Source: Variovorax sp. ZS18.2.2 (lineage in GTDB: Bacteria > Pseudomonadota > Gammaproteobacteria > Burkholderiales > Burkholderiaceae_C). From it: a DNA stretch of 64,000 nt. The notes below the pieces were generated by a model. It worked only from the letters and a program-made list of their open reading frames with translations, was not told the origin of the DNA and did not search any database. Every line of letters starts with the position of its first letter. Position 1 is the stretch's first letter. The DNA lies in the NCBI RefSeq assembly GCF_024701975.1, contig NZ_JANLNM010000003.1, positions 372,001 to 436,000 of the forward strand. Reading direction: 5' to 3'. The position numbers and the translations under genes are program-made. Below, in pieces: positions 53,516 through 62,773 of the stretch.

Positions 53516-53970
53516 TCGAGCTTTGCGCCGAACCAGCCGACGCGTTCGGTCTCGCGCACGTCGAAGCGCGGCACATAGGGTTTGATGTCGAGCACGGGCG
53601 TGCCGTCCATCATGTCGTTGCCGCTGAAATGCAGCGTCGTGCCTTCCACCGAAACCAGCCGCACGATCGACAGGCCCAGCCGGTTCGGCCGTGCCGGCGC
53701 GCGCGTGGCGAAGACGCCGTGCGATTCGTTGTCCAGAAAGGGCACCACCTCCAGCCGCTCGTGCGCGCACTGGTGCAGGTGGGTGACGAGGATCAGGTAG
53801 TCAAAGCCCTCGATGTCCCGAAGGCCCGGCGCGAACTCGGCGAACACCTCGAGGCGGCCCGGTTCGTCGGGTGCGCCGGCGGTCTGGATCGGCATGCCGG
53901 TGGCCTCGGTGAAGCGGCTGCGCACCACGCCGACGGGGCGGCAGACGACGGGGTCCGCAGGTGAAGTCAC
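53476..53970 (-). CDS. TrmO/YaeB family tRNA (t6A37) methyltransferase
   Basis: 164-aa single-sheet SAM-dependent methyltransferase of the TrmO/TsaA (YaeB) family, which methylates t6A at position 37 in tRNA-Thr. Family motifs: GVFATRAPARPNRLGLSIVRLV and DGTPVLDIKPYVP. The GTG at 53970 overlaps the ModE-like stop by 4 nt. It is shorter than E. coli TrmO (about 235 aa), lacking the C-terminal domain. Coupling to a Mo regulator raises the chance of another role. Confidence 0.85.
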   Translation of the reverse strand: MTSPADPVVCRPVGVVRSRFTEATGMPIQTAGAPDEPGRLEVFAEFAPGLRDIEGFDYLILVTHLHQCAHERLEVVPFLDNESHGVFATRAPARPNRLGLSIVRLVSVEGTTLHFSGNDMMDGTPVLDIKPYVPRFDVRETERVGWFGAKLDQLPGIRSDGRMG

Positions 53971-54314
53971 GGGGCCAGCAGCCGCGTCAGCGCGCGAATG
54001 TCGGCGGAGGTTGCAAGCTTCGCGGCGTTCTCGATGGCCCGGTAGTGCTTGACGATTTCCTCGCCCACCGGCGTGAGCGCCGTGCCGCCGCCGCGCGAGC
54101 CACCGGCCGCAGTGTTCACCGCGGGCGAGGTCAGGGCCTTGTTCATCTCGTCGACCAGCATCCAGGCCCGGCGGTACGACATGCCCAGCAGGCGGGCCGC
54201 CGCGGAAATCGATCCGGTCTCGGCCACCGCTTCGAGCACGGCGATCTTGCCGGGGCCGATGGCGATGGTGTCGTCCCGATAGACGCGAAGGCGGAACTGG
54301 ACTTTGGATTTCAT
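53967..54314 (-). CDS. ModE-like winged-helix regulator, DNA-binding domain only
   Basis: 115-aa LysR-like winged helix of the ModE N-terminal type: IGPGKIAVLEAVAETGSISAAARLLGMSYRRAWMLVDEMN, with the glycine-rich GGSRGGGTALTPVGEEIV wing. The two Mop domains that bind molybdate in E. coli ModE are absent. It probably controls the mod operon or molybdoenzyme genes, but must sense molybdate through a partner or not at all. Confidence 0.87.
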   Translation of the reverse strand: MKSKVQFRLRVYRDDTIAIGPGKIAVLEAVAETGSISAAARLLGMSYRRAWMLVDEMNKALTSPAVNTAAGGSRGGGTALTPVGEEIVKHYRAIENAAKLATSADIRALTRLLAP

Positions 54315-54433
54315 CTTGGCGCGAAGGGTAAACCATCCGTGGTCACCAGCGCTATGTCGGCCCGGAAACGGCGATGCGGCCGGCGGGCGTGAACCCGGCC
54401 GGCCGCATCGTCATCAGGGAGTTGTGTGTCAGC

Positions 54434-56131
54434 TCAGTTGAAGAACTTCGCCACGCTGCCCAGCGTCTTGTAGACGCCCCAGGCCAGCGGAATGCCCACT
54501 GCGGCCCAGGCCATCGCCACGACCGCCGGGCTCACCGTGTCGGCGCGGCCCGAGCCGCTGCCCACTTCGGCGGCCGAGGCTTTTTCGTGCGCCAGCTTCT
54601 TCTCGACGGCCAGCTCGGCCTCGGTCATGAAGTGCTTGTCGGCCACCGGGCGCACCAGCAGGTTGGCGATGAAGCCGATCGCCAGCATGCCCACGAGGAT
54701 GTACATGGTCTGGTTGTAGACCTGCTCGCGCGGCAGGCCCAGGCCCAGCTGGTACTCGCGCATGTAGTTCACCACCACCGGGCCGAGGATGCCGGCCGTG
54801 GCCCACGCGGTGAGCAGGCGGCCATGGATGGCGCCCACGAACTGCGTGCCGAACAGGTCGGCCAGGTAGGCCGGCACCGTGGCGAAGCCGCCGCCGTACA
54901 TCGACACGATGATGCAGCAGGCGCCCACGAACAGGAGCTTGCTGCCCGCGCTGGCCGACGAGGGAATGCTTGCGTACAGGAGCGCGCCGAGCACGAAGAA
55001 CACCGTGTAGGTGAGCTTGCGGCCGAGCTTGTCCGAGAGACTGGCCCACACGAAGCGCCCGCCGATGTTGAAGAGCGACAGCAGCGCCGTGAAGCCGCCG
55101 GCCACCGCCGCGATGGCCGCGAGCTGGGTCTTGTCGAGCTCGCCGAACTTGGCCGGCAGGTCGATCAGCGCGCCGCCGAACACTTCCTGCAGCATCGGCG
55201 AGGCCATGCCGATCACGCCGATGCCGGCGCTCACGTTCATGCACAGCACCAGCCACACGAGCCAGAACTGCGGGATGCCCCAGACCTTTTTCACGTGCAC
55301 ATGGCGCTGCGTGATCATGGCGTTGCTGGTCTGCGCCGGGGGCGGCGTCCAGCCTTCGGGCTTCCAGCCCGAGGGCGGCACGCGGTAGCCGAGCGCGCCG
55401 GCCATCATGAAGACGAAGTAGCCCAGCGCCATCACGACGAAGGTCTGCATCACGCCCACGTCTGAGGTGGTGGAGAAGCGCTTCATCAGGTCGACCGCGA
55501 GCGGCGAGCCGATCATCGCGCCGCCGCCGAAGCCCATGATGGCCATGCCGGTGGCCATGCCGCGGCGGTCGGGGAACCACTTGATGAGCGTGCTCACCGG
55601 CGAGATGTAGCCCAAGCCGAGGCCGATGCCGCCGATCACGCCGGAGCCGAGGATCATCAGCCAGAACTGGTGCAGGTGGATGCCCACGGCCGAGAGCAGC
55701 ATGCCGCCGCACCAGCACAGGGCCGACACCACGCCGGCCTTGCGCGGACCGGCGCGTTCGAGCCAGCCGCCCCACAGGGCCGCCGAGCAGCCGAGGAAGA
55801 CGAAGAACAGCGTGTACATCCAGCCGAGCGTGGCCACGCGCCAGTCGCAGTTGGTGGCGAAGAGCTCGGCGAAGAAGCTCATCTCCTTGGCGCAGGCCTG
55901 TGCGCCGTGGCCGGCCGTTCCGAGCGCCTTCGACAGAGGCAGCCAGAACACCGAGAAGCCATAGGCCATGCCGATGCACAGGTGGATGGCCAATGCGGCC
56001 GGGGGAACCAGCCAACGGTTGAAACCGGGGCCCGCGATGATGCGTTCTTTATCCAGGAAGCCGGGCTGCGCTTGCACCCCGTCTCCAGCCATGCGCTCTC
56101 CATCGAGAACGCCCGCAGTTGAGCCTGCCAT
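54434..56131 (-). CDS. OFA-family (oxalate/formate antiporter-like) MFS transporter
   Basis: 565-aa MFS protein with twelve helices and an N-terminal cytoplasmic extension of about 40 residues. OFA features: FNRWLVPPAALAIHLCIGMAYGFSVFW, SPVSTLIKWFPDRRGMATG and GFGGGAMIGSPLA. A second hydrophobic segment near the C-terminus gives a longer tail than OxlT. Family members exchange oxalate, formate or other small carboxylates. Co-occurrence with the Sec-FDH makes formate a plausible substrate, which is inference. Confidence 0.88.
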   Translation of the reverse strand: MAGSTAGVLDGERMAGDGVQAQPGFLDKERIIAGPGFNRWLVPPAALAIHLCIGMAYGFSVFWLPLSKALGTAGHGAQACAKEMSFFAELFATNCDWRVATLGWMYTLFFVFLGCSAALWGGWLERAGPRKAGVVSALCWCGGMLLSAVGIHLHQFWLMILGSGVIGGIGLGLGYISPVSTLIKWFPDRRGMATGMAIMGFGGGAMIGSPLAVDLMKRFSTTSDVGVMQTFVVMALGYFVFMMAGALGYRVPPSGWKPEGWTPPPAQTSNAMITQRHVHVKKVWGIPQFWLVWLVLCMNVSAGIGVIGMASPMLQEVFGGALIDLPAKFGELDKTQLAAIAAVAGGFTALLSLFNIGGRFVWASLSDKLGRKLTYTVFFVLGALLYASIPSSASAGSKLLFVGACCIIVSMYGGGFATVPAYLADLFGTQFVGAIHGRLLTAWATAGILGPVVVNYMREYQLGLGLPREQVYNQTMYILVGMLAIGFIANLLVRPVADKHFMTEAELAVEKKLAHEKASAAEVGSGSGRADTVSPAVVAMAWAAVGIPLAWGVYKTLGSVAKFFN

Positions 56132-56204
56132 ATTTCTCCTTGTTCGCCGGACGAGTAACTTTTGTGTTGGATCCGGGCCGCGGAGTGTGTCTGAACGTTT
56201 TACA

Positions 56205-56237
56205 AATCGTCAAATTCGATCGACGCATGGGACGATT
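56205..56237. promoter_or_regulatory. spaced inverted repeat upstream of OFA transporter gene
   Basis: AATCGTC at 56205-56211 and GACGATT at 56231-56237 form a perfect 7-bp inverted repeat with a 19-nt spacer, about 90 nt upstream of the OFA start. The 56132-56278 gap is AT-rich and lies between the LysR gene and the OFA gene, both leftward. It suits a dimer or tetramer of the adjacent LysR protein. Confidence 0.4.
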
Positions 56238-56278
56238 CAATAACTAAATGCCCTGCCTTCGCGGGCATGCGGGGGCGC

Positions 56279-57223
56279 TCAGTTGCTGAGCGTGCCGCTG
56301 TGCAGGCGAACCTGCTCGGCCCATTCCGGCGTCTGCAGGAAGGCCAGTGCCGCGTCGAGCGCGCGCGAAGCCCGCACGCCGTCGTGCGTCATGAAGCCGA
56401 TGGGCGTGCGCACCTCGGGCGCCACCAGCGGCAGCGCTTCGAGCTCGCGGTGGCTGCGCACGGCCGCAACCATCGCGCCCGGCAGCACGCTGCTGACGGT
56501 GCCGGCGCTCACGGCAAGCGTGAGGGTGAGCACCGAGTTGGTCTCGATGGCGGGCGCCACCGGCACGCCGGCCTCGCGCAGGGCCTGGTTCATGATCGCG
56601 CGGTTGTGCATGTCAGTCGTGAGCAGGCACAGGGGCTGCCTGGCGGCCTCGGCCCAGGTGATCGGCTGGCCGATGTGCAGCTCGTCCGCCGAGGGCGTCT
56701 CCGCGCGCCGCAGCAGGAAGTAGTGCTCCACGCTCTGCGGCCAGGCCGTGAGCTTGATGCCCGGCAGGTGCATGCGCTCGGTGTAGCCGAGCGCAAGGTC
56801 GATGGAGAGGCTTTCGAGCCCGGTCTCCAGGTCCTGCGAACTCATCGACAGCACGACCGGCACGATGCCGGGGTGGCGCTGGTGCAGCAAGGCCGCGAAG
56901 CGCGAGAGCATCGGAATGGCGGTGGGCACGGCGGCCATGCGCAACCGGCCGTGCGGGTTGTCGACATCGCTGCGCAATTCCTGGAGCAGCACCTCGTTGT
57001 CGCGCAGCATGCGCTGCGCCGTGGCCAGCACGCGCTCGCCCTCGTGCGTGAGGCCGACGTAGACGCGGGCGCGCTTGACGATGACGACGCCGAACTCGGT
57101 TTCGAGCGCCCTGAGGGCGTTGGACAACGCCGGCTGCGTGATGTGGCAGGCCTGTGCGGCGCGGCCGAAATGCTTGTGTTCGTTGAGCGCCACCAGGTAG
57201 CGCATCGAGGCGAGCAGGTTCAT
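56279..57223 (-). CDS. LysR family transcriptional regulator (CbbR/OxyR-like)
   Basis: 314-aa LysR-type regulator. The winged helix (1-65) includes YLVALNEHKHFGRAAQACHITQPALSNALRALE. The effector domain follows from about 90. Similar regulators control formate-dehydrogenase or oxalate genes in Burkholderiales. It lies upstream of and codirectional with the OFA transporter, separated by 148 nt with a candidate operator. Confidence 0.9.
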   Translation of the reverse strand: MNLLASMRYLVALNEHKHFGRAAQACHITQPALSNALRALETEFGVVIVKRARVYVGLTHEGERVLATAQRMLRDNEVLLQELRSDVDNPHGRLRMAAVPTAIPMLSRFAALLHQRHPGIVPVVLSMSSQDLETGLESLSIDLALGYTERMHLPGIKLTAWPQSVEHYFLLRRAETPSADELHIGQPITWAEAARQPLCLLTTDMHNRAIMNQALREAGVPVAPAIETNSVLTLTLAVSAGTVSSVLPGAMVAAVRSHRELEALPLVAPEVRTPIGFMTHDGVRASRALDAALAFLQTPEWAEQVRLHSGTLSN

Positions 57224-57432
57224 TCCGGGGACTCCGCTGCGCGTTGAATCGAGTCGCGCTGGCGTTCAGGGCGTGTGCGCAGGCCACCGGGTACTCCCCT
57301 CCGCGAATGTCCCCCGGCTTCGCCTCCTCCTTTATTTCGCTGCGGGGAGCACCCGATGCCCTGCGCACCTGGGCACGCGGCTGGTGTGCGGGCGATCGGC
57401 ACTGCGCGACGAATCGAAGGCAAGCGCTCGTC
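57224..57432. other. 209-nt gap, no gene recognised
   Basis: This stretch between the LysR gene and mrp (both leftward) has no plausible coding frame. It includes a segment near 57305-57350 of the form CCCCCGGCTTCGCC with TTTATTTCGCTGCGGGGAG, which resembles non-coding repeats of Comamonadaceae in style. Only one copy is present in the window. Confidence 0.4.
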
Positions 57433-58524
57433 CTAGGTGTTCTTGCTGATCGAGATGGTCGGGAATTTCGACGAGAAATCCTTCGCCTTCTCCGAGATGC
57501 CCACGGCCACCTGGCGCGCCACCGCCTTGTAGATGCCGGCCACGTCGCCCTCGGGGTCGGCCACCACGGTGGGGGCGCCGCTGTCGGCCTGCAGGCGGAT
57601 CTGGATGTCCAGCGGCAGCGCGCCGAGGTATTCCATCTGGTACTCGGCCGCCATCTTCTTGCCGCCGTCCGTGCCGAAGATGTGCTCGGCATGGCCGCAG
57701 TTCGAGCAGATGTGCACCGCCATGTTCTCCACGATGCCCAGGATCGGCACGCCGACCTTCTCGAACATCTTGATGCCCTTCTTGGCGTCGAGCAGCGCGA
57801 TGTCCTGCGGCGTGGTGACGATCACGGCGCCGGTCATCGGCACGCGCTGGCTCAGCGTGAGCTGGATGTCGCCGGTGCCGGGGGGCATGTCGACGATCAG
57901 GTAGTCGAGGTCTTTCCAGTTGGTCTGGCGCAGGAGCTGCTCCAGGGCCTGCGTGGCCATGGGGCCGCGCCAGATCATGGCCTGGTCCTGGTCGACCAGG
58001 AAGCCGATGGACATCACCTGCACGCCGTGGCGCTGCATGGGTTCCATGGTCTTGCCGTCGGCGCTGTCGGGGCGGCCCTCGATGCCCATCATCATGGGCT
58101 GGCTGGGGCCGTAGATGTCGGCGTCGAGCAGGCCGACGCTCGCGCCTTCCGCGGCCAATGCGAGCGCCAGGTTGGCGGCCGTGGTGCTCTTGCCCACGCC
58201 GCCCTTGCCCGAGGCCACCGCGATGATGTTCTTGACGTTGGGCATCAGCTGCACGCCGCGCTGCACCGCGTGGCTGATGACCTTGGTGACGATGTTGACC
58301 GACACGTTCTCCACGCCCGGCACCGTCTTGGCGGCCGCCACCAGCGCCTTGCGGATCGCCGCGTGCTGGCTCTTGGCGGGGTAGCCGAGTTCGAGGTCGA
58401 AGGACACGTCGCCGTCCGAAACCTGGAGGTTCTTGAGCGAGCGGGTGGCCGCGAATTCTTTGTGGGTGTTCGGGTCTGCAACGGCCTTGAGCGCGTCCAT
58501 GAGACCTTCGGGGGTGAGTGCCAT
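57433..58524 (-). CDS. Mrp/ApbC iron-sulfur carrier P-loop ATPase
   Basis: 363-aa MinD/Mrp-family ATPase that carries 4Fe-4S clusters to apo-proteins. An N-terminal MIP18/DUF59 domain (1-85) precedes the deviant Walker A SGKGGVGKST (about 108-117). The metal-binding CSNC motif near 265 bridges the cluster at the dimer interface. It could supply clusters to the FDH and Pao subunits. It is divergent from the patatin gene. Confidence 0.94.
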   Translation of the reverse strand: MALTPEGLMDALKAVADPNTHKEFAATRSLKNLQVSDGDVSFDLELGYPAKSQHAAIRKALVAAAKTVPGVENVSVNIVTKVISHAVQRGVQLMPNVKNIIAVASGKGGVGKSTTAANLALALAAEGASVGLLDADIYGPSQPMMMGIEGRPDSADGKTMEPMQRHGVQVMSIGFLVDQDQAMIWRGPMATQALEQLLRQTNWKDLDYLIVDMPPGTGDIQLTLSQRVPMTGAVIVTTPQDIALLDAKKGIKMFEKVGVPILGIVENMAVHICSNCGHAEHIFGTDGGKKMAAEYQMEYLGALPLDIQIRLQADSGAPTVVADPEGDVAGIYKAVARQVAVGISEKAKDFSSKFPTISISKNT

Positions 58525-58598
58525 TGATCAAACTCCTGAATGGCGGGTAGTCTAAGGTGCTCCCCAAGCCCTCACCGACCAGCCTGCCAATAACCAAA

Positions 58599-59792
58599 AT
58601 GACAGAGACAAGCCCCGCCACCGGCCTTCTGCTCACCGGAGGCGGCGCGCGGGCGGCCTACCAGGTCGGCGTGCTCGAAGCCATTGCCCAGATGCGCCGC
58701 GAAGCCGGGCCGGCCGCCGGCACCGGCAACCCCTTTCCCGTCATCACCGGCACCTCGGCCGGCGCCATCAACGCCGCGGCGCTGGCCTGCGGAGCGGACA
58801 ACTTCGACCATGTGGTGGCGCACATCGCCGAGGTGTGGAGCGGCTTTCGCGCCGAGCAGGTGTACCGCGCCGATTCGCTCTCGGTGATCGGCAGCGGCAC
58901 GCGCTGGCGCATGCTGCTGGGGTTCGGGCGCTTTGCGGCCAACTGGATGCGCGTCAAGCCGAAGTCGCTGCTGGACAACGCGCCGCTGGCCGACCTGCTG
59001 CAGCGCATGGTGCCGCTGGACCGTCTGCCGCAGCTCATGCAAGAGGGTCACGTGAAGGCGCTGGCGGTGACCGCGTCGAGCTACAGCTCAGGCGAACACG
59101 TCACCTTCTTCGAGGCGGCCGTGCCGATGGAACCTTGGGTGCGCTCGCAACGGCTCTCGGTGCGCGATCGCATCACGCACCACCACCTGCTCGCGTCGTC
59201 GGCGATTCCCTTCGTGTTCCCTGCGACCGCGCTGCCGATGCAGGGGCACACCGAGTACTTCGGCGACGGCTCGATGCGCCAGTCGGCGCCCATCGCGGCG
59301 GCGATCCACCTGGGCGCCGAGCGCATCCTGGTGATCGGCGCGGGCCGCATGCACGAGCCGCGCGAAACCGATGCGCCCAACACGCACAGCGGCTATCCGA
59401 CGATGGCGCAGATCGCGGGCCATGCGCTCTCGAGCATCTTTCTCGATGCGCTGGCGGTGGACATCGAGCGGCTGCGCCGCATCAACCACACGCTGGGGCT
59501 GATTCCCGAGGAGGTGCGCGCATCGAGCGCGCTGCGCCCGCTCGACCTGCTGGTGATCTCGCCTTCGGAGCGGCTGGACGTGATCGCGGCGCGCCATGTG
59601 GATTCGCTGCCCGGCGCGGTGCGGCACCTGCTGGGCGGCTCGAAGGCCGCGGCCGACGTGAAGGGCGGCGCACTTGCGAGTTACCTGCTGTTCGAGTCGG
59701 GCTACACGCGCGAGCTGATGGCGCTCGGGCGGGCCGATGCGATGAAGCAGCGCGACGAGGTGCTGCGGTTCTTCGGGTGGGACGCGGCCTGA
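58599..59792 (+). CDS. patatin-like phospholipase family protein
   Basis: 397-aa serine lipase-like protein. The oxyanion loop GGGARAAYQVGVLE (about 10-23), nucleophile motif GTSAGA (about 51-56) and dyad Asp in DGSMRQSAP are all present. The C-terminal half (about 230-397) resembles other bacterial patatins that lack signal peptides. Bacterial patatins release fatty acids from phospholipid. It converges with the ammonia-lyase gene across 1 nt. Confidence 0.88.
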   Translation: MTETSPATGLLLTGGGARAAYQVGVLEAIAQMRREAGPAAGTGNPFPVITGTSAGAINAAALACGADNFDHVVAHIAEVWSGFRAEQVYRADSLSVIGSGTRWRMLLGFGRFAANWMRVKPKSLLDNAPLADLLQRMVPLDRLPQLMQEGHVKALAVTASSYSSGEHVTFFEAAVPMEPWVRSQRLSVRDRITHHHLLASSAIPFVFPATALPMQGHTEYFGDGSMRQSAPIAAAIHLGAERILVIGAGRMHEPRETDAPNTHSGYPTMAQIAGHALSSIFLDALAVDIERLRRINHTLGLIPEEVRASSALRPLDLLVISPSERLDVIAARHVDSLPGAVRHLLGGSKAAADVKGGALASYLLFESGYTRELMALGRADAMKQRDEVLRFFGWDAA

Positions 59793-59793
59793 A

Positions 59794-60999
59794 CTAGACC
59801 CGCACCGGCCCACTCTGCCTGCGCAGGACATCGTCCGCATCGAGCCCGACAAGATCGCGGTACACCGAGGGCGCGGTCGCACCTTCGGTGCTGATCAGCA
59901 GCACCTTCGAGCGCACATCGAGGCGCACCTTTCGCCACAGGTCGTCTGACAGCGTGAGCACACGCAAGGCCGCAATGCCCGCCGCACCCGATTCGCCGCT
60001 CACGATGGGGCTGTCGTGCGCCGAGCCGCGCGCCAGGAGGCGCATCGCCTCGACCGCATCGCCGTCCTCGATGGTGAGGAAGGCATCGACCGAGGGCGCC
60101 AGAAAGCGCCAGGCCAGCGGCGAGGTTTCCCCGCAGGCGAGGCCGGCCATCACCGAGTCGACGCTGCCGGTGGCATTCGATGCATGGCCGTTGATCGCGC
60201 TCTGCAGCAGGCAATCGGCCTGGCGCGGCTCGACGACGATGAGGGTCGGCCGCCTCTCGCCGTACTGCTCCCACAGGTAGCTCGCCACGCCCGCGGCCAG
60301 CCCGCCGACGCCGCCCTGCAGGATCACATGCGAGAACATCGCCGTGCCCTCCTGCTGCTCCATCACCTCGTCGGCCAGGATGCCGTAGCCCTGCATCACG
60401 TCGCGCGGAATGTCTTCGTAGCCGGCATAGGAGGTGTCGGAAACCACCTGCCAGCCGTGCGCCTGCGCCAGCGCGGCTGCATGTGCGACCGAGGCGTCGT
60501 AGTTGCCCTCGATGCGCACGATTTCCGCGCCGAAGGCCGCGATGGCGGTTTCGCGTTCCACGCTCACATGCTTGTGCAGCACGATCACGCAGCGCACGCC
60601 GATGCTTTGCGCCGCGGCCGCGAGCGCGCGCCCGTGGTTGCCGTCGGTGGCGCTGATGACGACCAGCGACTGCAGTTGCGCCGCGTGCGCGCCGCGCAAC
60701 ACGGCCACCGGTTCCCAGGCGGGATGGGCCCGCAGGACGAGCCGCACCAGCGCGGCCGGCGCGCCGAGTGCCTTGAAGCTGCCGAGCGACGAGCGCTTCG
60801 ACTCGTCCTTCACGAAGATGCCGGCCACGCCCAGTTCTTCCGCCATGTCGGGCAGTTGCCAGAGCGGCGTGGGCTCGGGCGCGAGTTGCGACCAGCGCGA
60901 GAGCCAACCGCGCGTGCGCTTCGCCTCGGCGATGCTGAGGATGTCGCGAAGCTCGCCGGGGTAGGCGCCGCGGATGGCGTTCTTGTTGATGACCAGCAT
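59794..60999 (-). CDS. dpaL: diaminopropionate ammonia-lyase
   Basis: 401-aa PLP enzyme degrading 2,3-diaminopropionate to pyruvate and ammonia. The PLP lysine is Lys76 in SSLGSFKALGAP, with ATDGNHGRALA and GGVGGLAAGVASY as the other cofactor loops. The length matches E. coli YgeX (398 aa). It is downstream of an M20 amidohydrolase and near an Lrp regulator, the typical YgeW-Z-like amino-acid degradation setting. Confidence 0.92.
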   Translation of the reverse strand: MLVINKNAIRGAYPGELRDILSIAEAKRTRGWLSRWSQLAPEPTPLWQLPDMAEELGVAGIFVKDESKRSSLGSFKALGAPAALVRLVLRAHPAWEPVAVLRGAHAAQLQSLVVISATDGNHGRALAAAAQSIGVRCVIVLHKHVSVERETAIAAFGAEIVRIEGNYDASVAHAAALAQAHGWQVVSDTSYAGYEDIPRDVMQGYGILADEVMEQQEGTAMFSHVILQGGVGGLAAGVASYLWEQYGERRPTLIVVEPRQADCLLQSAINGHASNATGSVDSVMAGLACGETSPLAWRFLAPSVDAFLTIEDGDAVEAMRLLARGSAHDSPIVSGESGAAGIAALRVLTLSDDLWRKVRLDVRSKVLLISTEGATAPSVYRDLVGLDADDVLRRQSGPVRV

Positions 61000-61030
61000 G
61001 GGGCAGAAAGAAAAAGGGTTGTCTTGTCGA

Positions 61031-62200
61031 TCAGCGCGGAAGGCGCAGGCGGACGATTTCCGCGAAGTAACGGGCGCCCGTCGCGAGCACCTCGTCGTTG
61101 AAGTCGTAGCTGCCGTTGTGCAGCGGCGTACTGCCGGGCGCGCCCTCGGCGCCGTTGCCCAGGAACACGAAGGCGCCGGGCACCACCTTCAGGAAGGCGC
61201 CGAAGTCCTCGGAAATCATCATCGGCGCCACATTGGCATCGACGTTCTCCGCTCCCACGACGACCGTGGCCGCCGCCACTGCGACAGGCACGCATTCGGC
61301 CCAGTTCACGGTGGGTGCGAACTCGTGCGTGTAGCTGAAGTCGCACCCAGCGCCATGCATGCGGCAGATGCCTTCGCTGATCTCGCGCATGCGCGCGGCC
61401 AGCATCTTCTGCACCTCAGGGTCATAGCTGCGCGTGTCGCCCTTGATGATCACGTTCGACGGAATCGCATTGCGGATGCCGTCGGTGATGAACTCGGTGC
61501 ACGAGACCACCGCCTGCGCGCCCGGGTCGAGCGTGCGCGAGACGATGGCCTGCAGCGCGAGCACGATCTGCGCGCCGATGACGATCGGATCGATCCCCAT
61601 GTGCGGCCGCGCGGCATGCGTGCCGCGGCCCTTCACGTGGATGACGAAGTTGTCCTCGCTCGCCATGAGGCCGCCCGCGCGTGTCGAAATCGTGCCAGCG
61701 CGCATGCCCGGCATGTTGTGCAGGCCGTAGATCTCGTCGACCGGAAAACGCGCGAAAAGGCCGTCGTCCATCATGGCTTTGGCGCCGCGGCCGTGCTCCT
61801 CGGCAGGCTGGAAGATGAAGCGCACAGTGCCGTCGAAATCCTGCCGTTCCCGCAGCAGGCGTGCCGCGCCGAGGACGATCGACATGTGGCCGTCGTGGCC
61901 GCAGGCGTGCATCTTTCCAGGCGTGGCCGAAGCGTAGGCGCGGTCGGTCGGCACCTCGGTGATGTTGAGCGCGTCCATTTCCGCGCGCAGGCCGATCACG
62001 CCCTTGCCACTGCCGACCTTCAGGTTCGCCACGAGCCCGGTGCCGCCGATGCCGGCATGCACCTCCAGGCCCAGCGCCTTCAGCACGCTGGCAACGAAGG
62101 CCGAGGTCTTCGCCTCCTCGAAGCCCGTCTCGGGCATCGCATGCAGCTGGCGGCGCCAGCCCGAGAGCTGGTCGCGCAAGGGTTCGTCGGGGAATTTCAT
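61031..62200 (-). CDS. M20 family amidohydrolase (hippurate hydrolase-like)
   Basis: 389-aa metallopeptidase-family enzyme. Metal-binding motifs: MHACGHDGH (about 99-107), the Glu pair in AEEHGRG, and a C-terminal MISEDFG. The satellite dimerisation domain is about 180-290. M20D members hydrolyse N-acyl amino acids; the neighbouring ammonia-lyase suggests the released amino acid is then deaminated. It is divergent from the Lrp gene. Confidence 0.92.
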   Translation of the reverse strand: MKFPDEPLRDQLSGWRRQLHAMPETGFEEAKTSAFVASVLKALGLEVHAGIGGTGLVANLKVGSGKGVIGLRAEMDALNITEVPTDRAYASATPGKMHACGHDGHMSIVLGAARLLRERQDFDGTVRFIFQPAEEHGRGAKAMMDDGLFARFPVDEIYGLHNMPGMRAGTISTRAGGLMASEDNFVIHVKGRGTHAARPHMGIDPIVIGAQIVLALQAIVSRTLDPGAQAVVSCTEFITDGIRNAIPSNVIIKGDTRSYDPEVQKMLAARMREISEGICRMHGAGCDFSYTHEFAPTVNWAECVPVAVAAATVVVGAENVDANVAPMMISEDFGAFLKVVPGAFVFLGNGAEGAPGSTPLHNGSYDFNDEVLATGARYFAEIVRLRLPR

Positions 62201-62282
62201 GACGCGATGCTATTGACAATGCAGCGATACGGGCACGCAAAATCGGGCCCTTCGACGCAACGTTTTTGCGTACACGGCCTGC

Positions 62283-62759
62283 ATGACCTCCTCCCCCCTC
62301 GATGCCCTCGACCTTCGCCTGCTGGAGCTGATCCAGGCCAACAGCCGCATGTCGCAAAGCGAACTGGGCGAGCGCGTTCATCTGTCGACGGCCGCCGTGA
62401 ACCGGCGGCTCAAGCGCATGCGCGACGACGGCGTGATCCGGCGCTACGGCGCGGTGCTCGCCCCCGCCGCGCTGGGCCATCCGCTGTCCATCGTGGCCGA
62501 AGTGGAAGTCGAGAGCGAGCGCATCGACCTGCTCGATGCGATGAAACAGAGTTTCAGGGCGTGCCCGCAGGTGCAGCAGTGCTATTACGTGACGGGCGAA
62601 TGGGACTTCATCCTCGTCCTCGTGGTGCAGGACATGGCGCAGTACACCGCGCTGAGCCGGCAGCTTTTCTTCCAGAACAACAACGTGAAGCGCTTTCGCA
62701 CGCTGGTCACGATGGACCCGGTGAAGGTCAGCCTGGATGTGCCGGTGCGGCCGGCATAG
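62283..62759 (+). CDS. Lrp/AsnC family transcriptional regulator
   Basis: 158-aa regulator. The N-terminal helix-turn-helix (about 6-60) reads LDLRLLELIQANSRMSQSELGERVHLSTAAVNRRLKRM. The C-terminal RAM domain (about 70-150) has CYYVTGEWDFILVL. Lrp family members bind amino acids. Divergent placement from the amidohydrolase makes the two catabolic genes its probable targets. Confidence 0.93.
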   Translation: MTSSPLDALDLRLLELIQANSRMSQSELGERVHLSTAAVNRRLKRMRDDGVIRRYGAVLAPAALGHPLSIVAEVEVESERIDLLDAMKQSFRACPQVQQCYYVTGEWDFILVLVVQDMAQYTALSRQLFFQNNNVKRFRTLVTMDPVKVSLDVPVRPA

Positions 62760-62773
62760 GGGCTACGGCGTCG

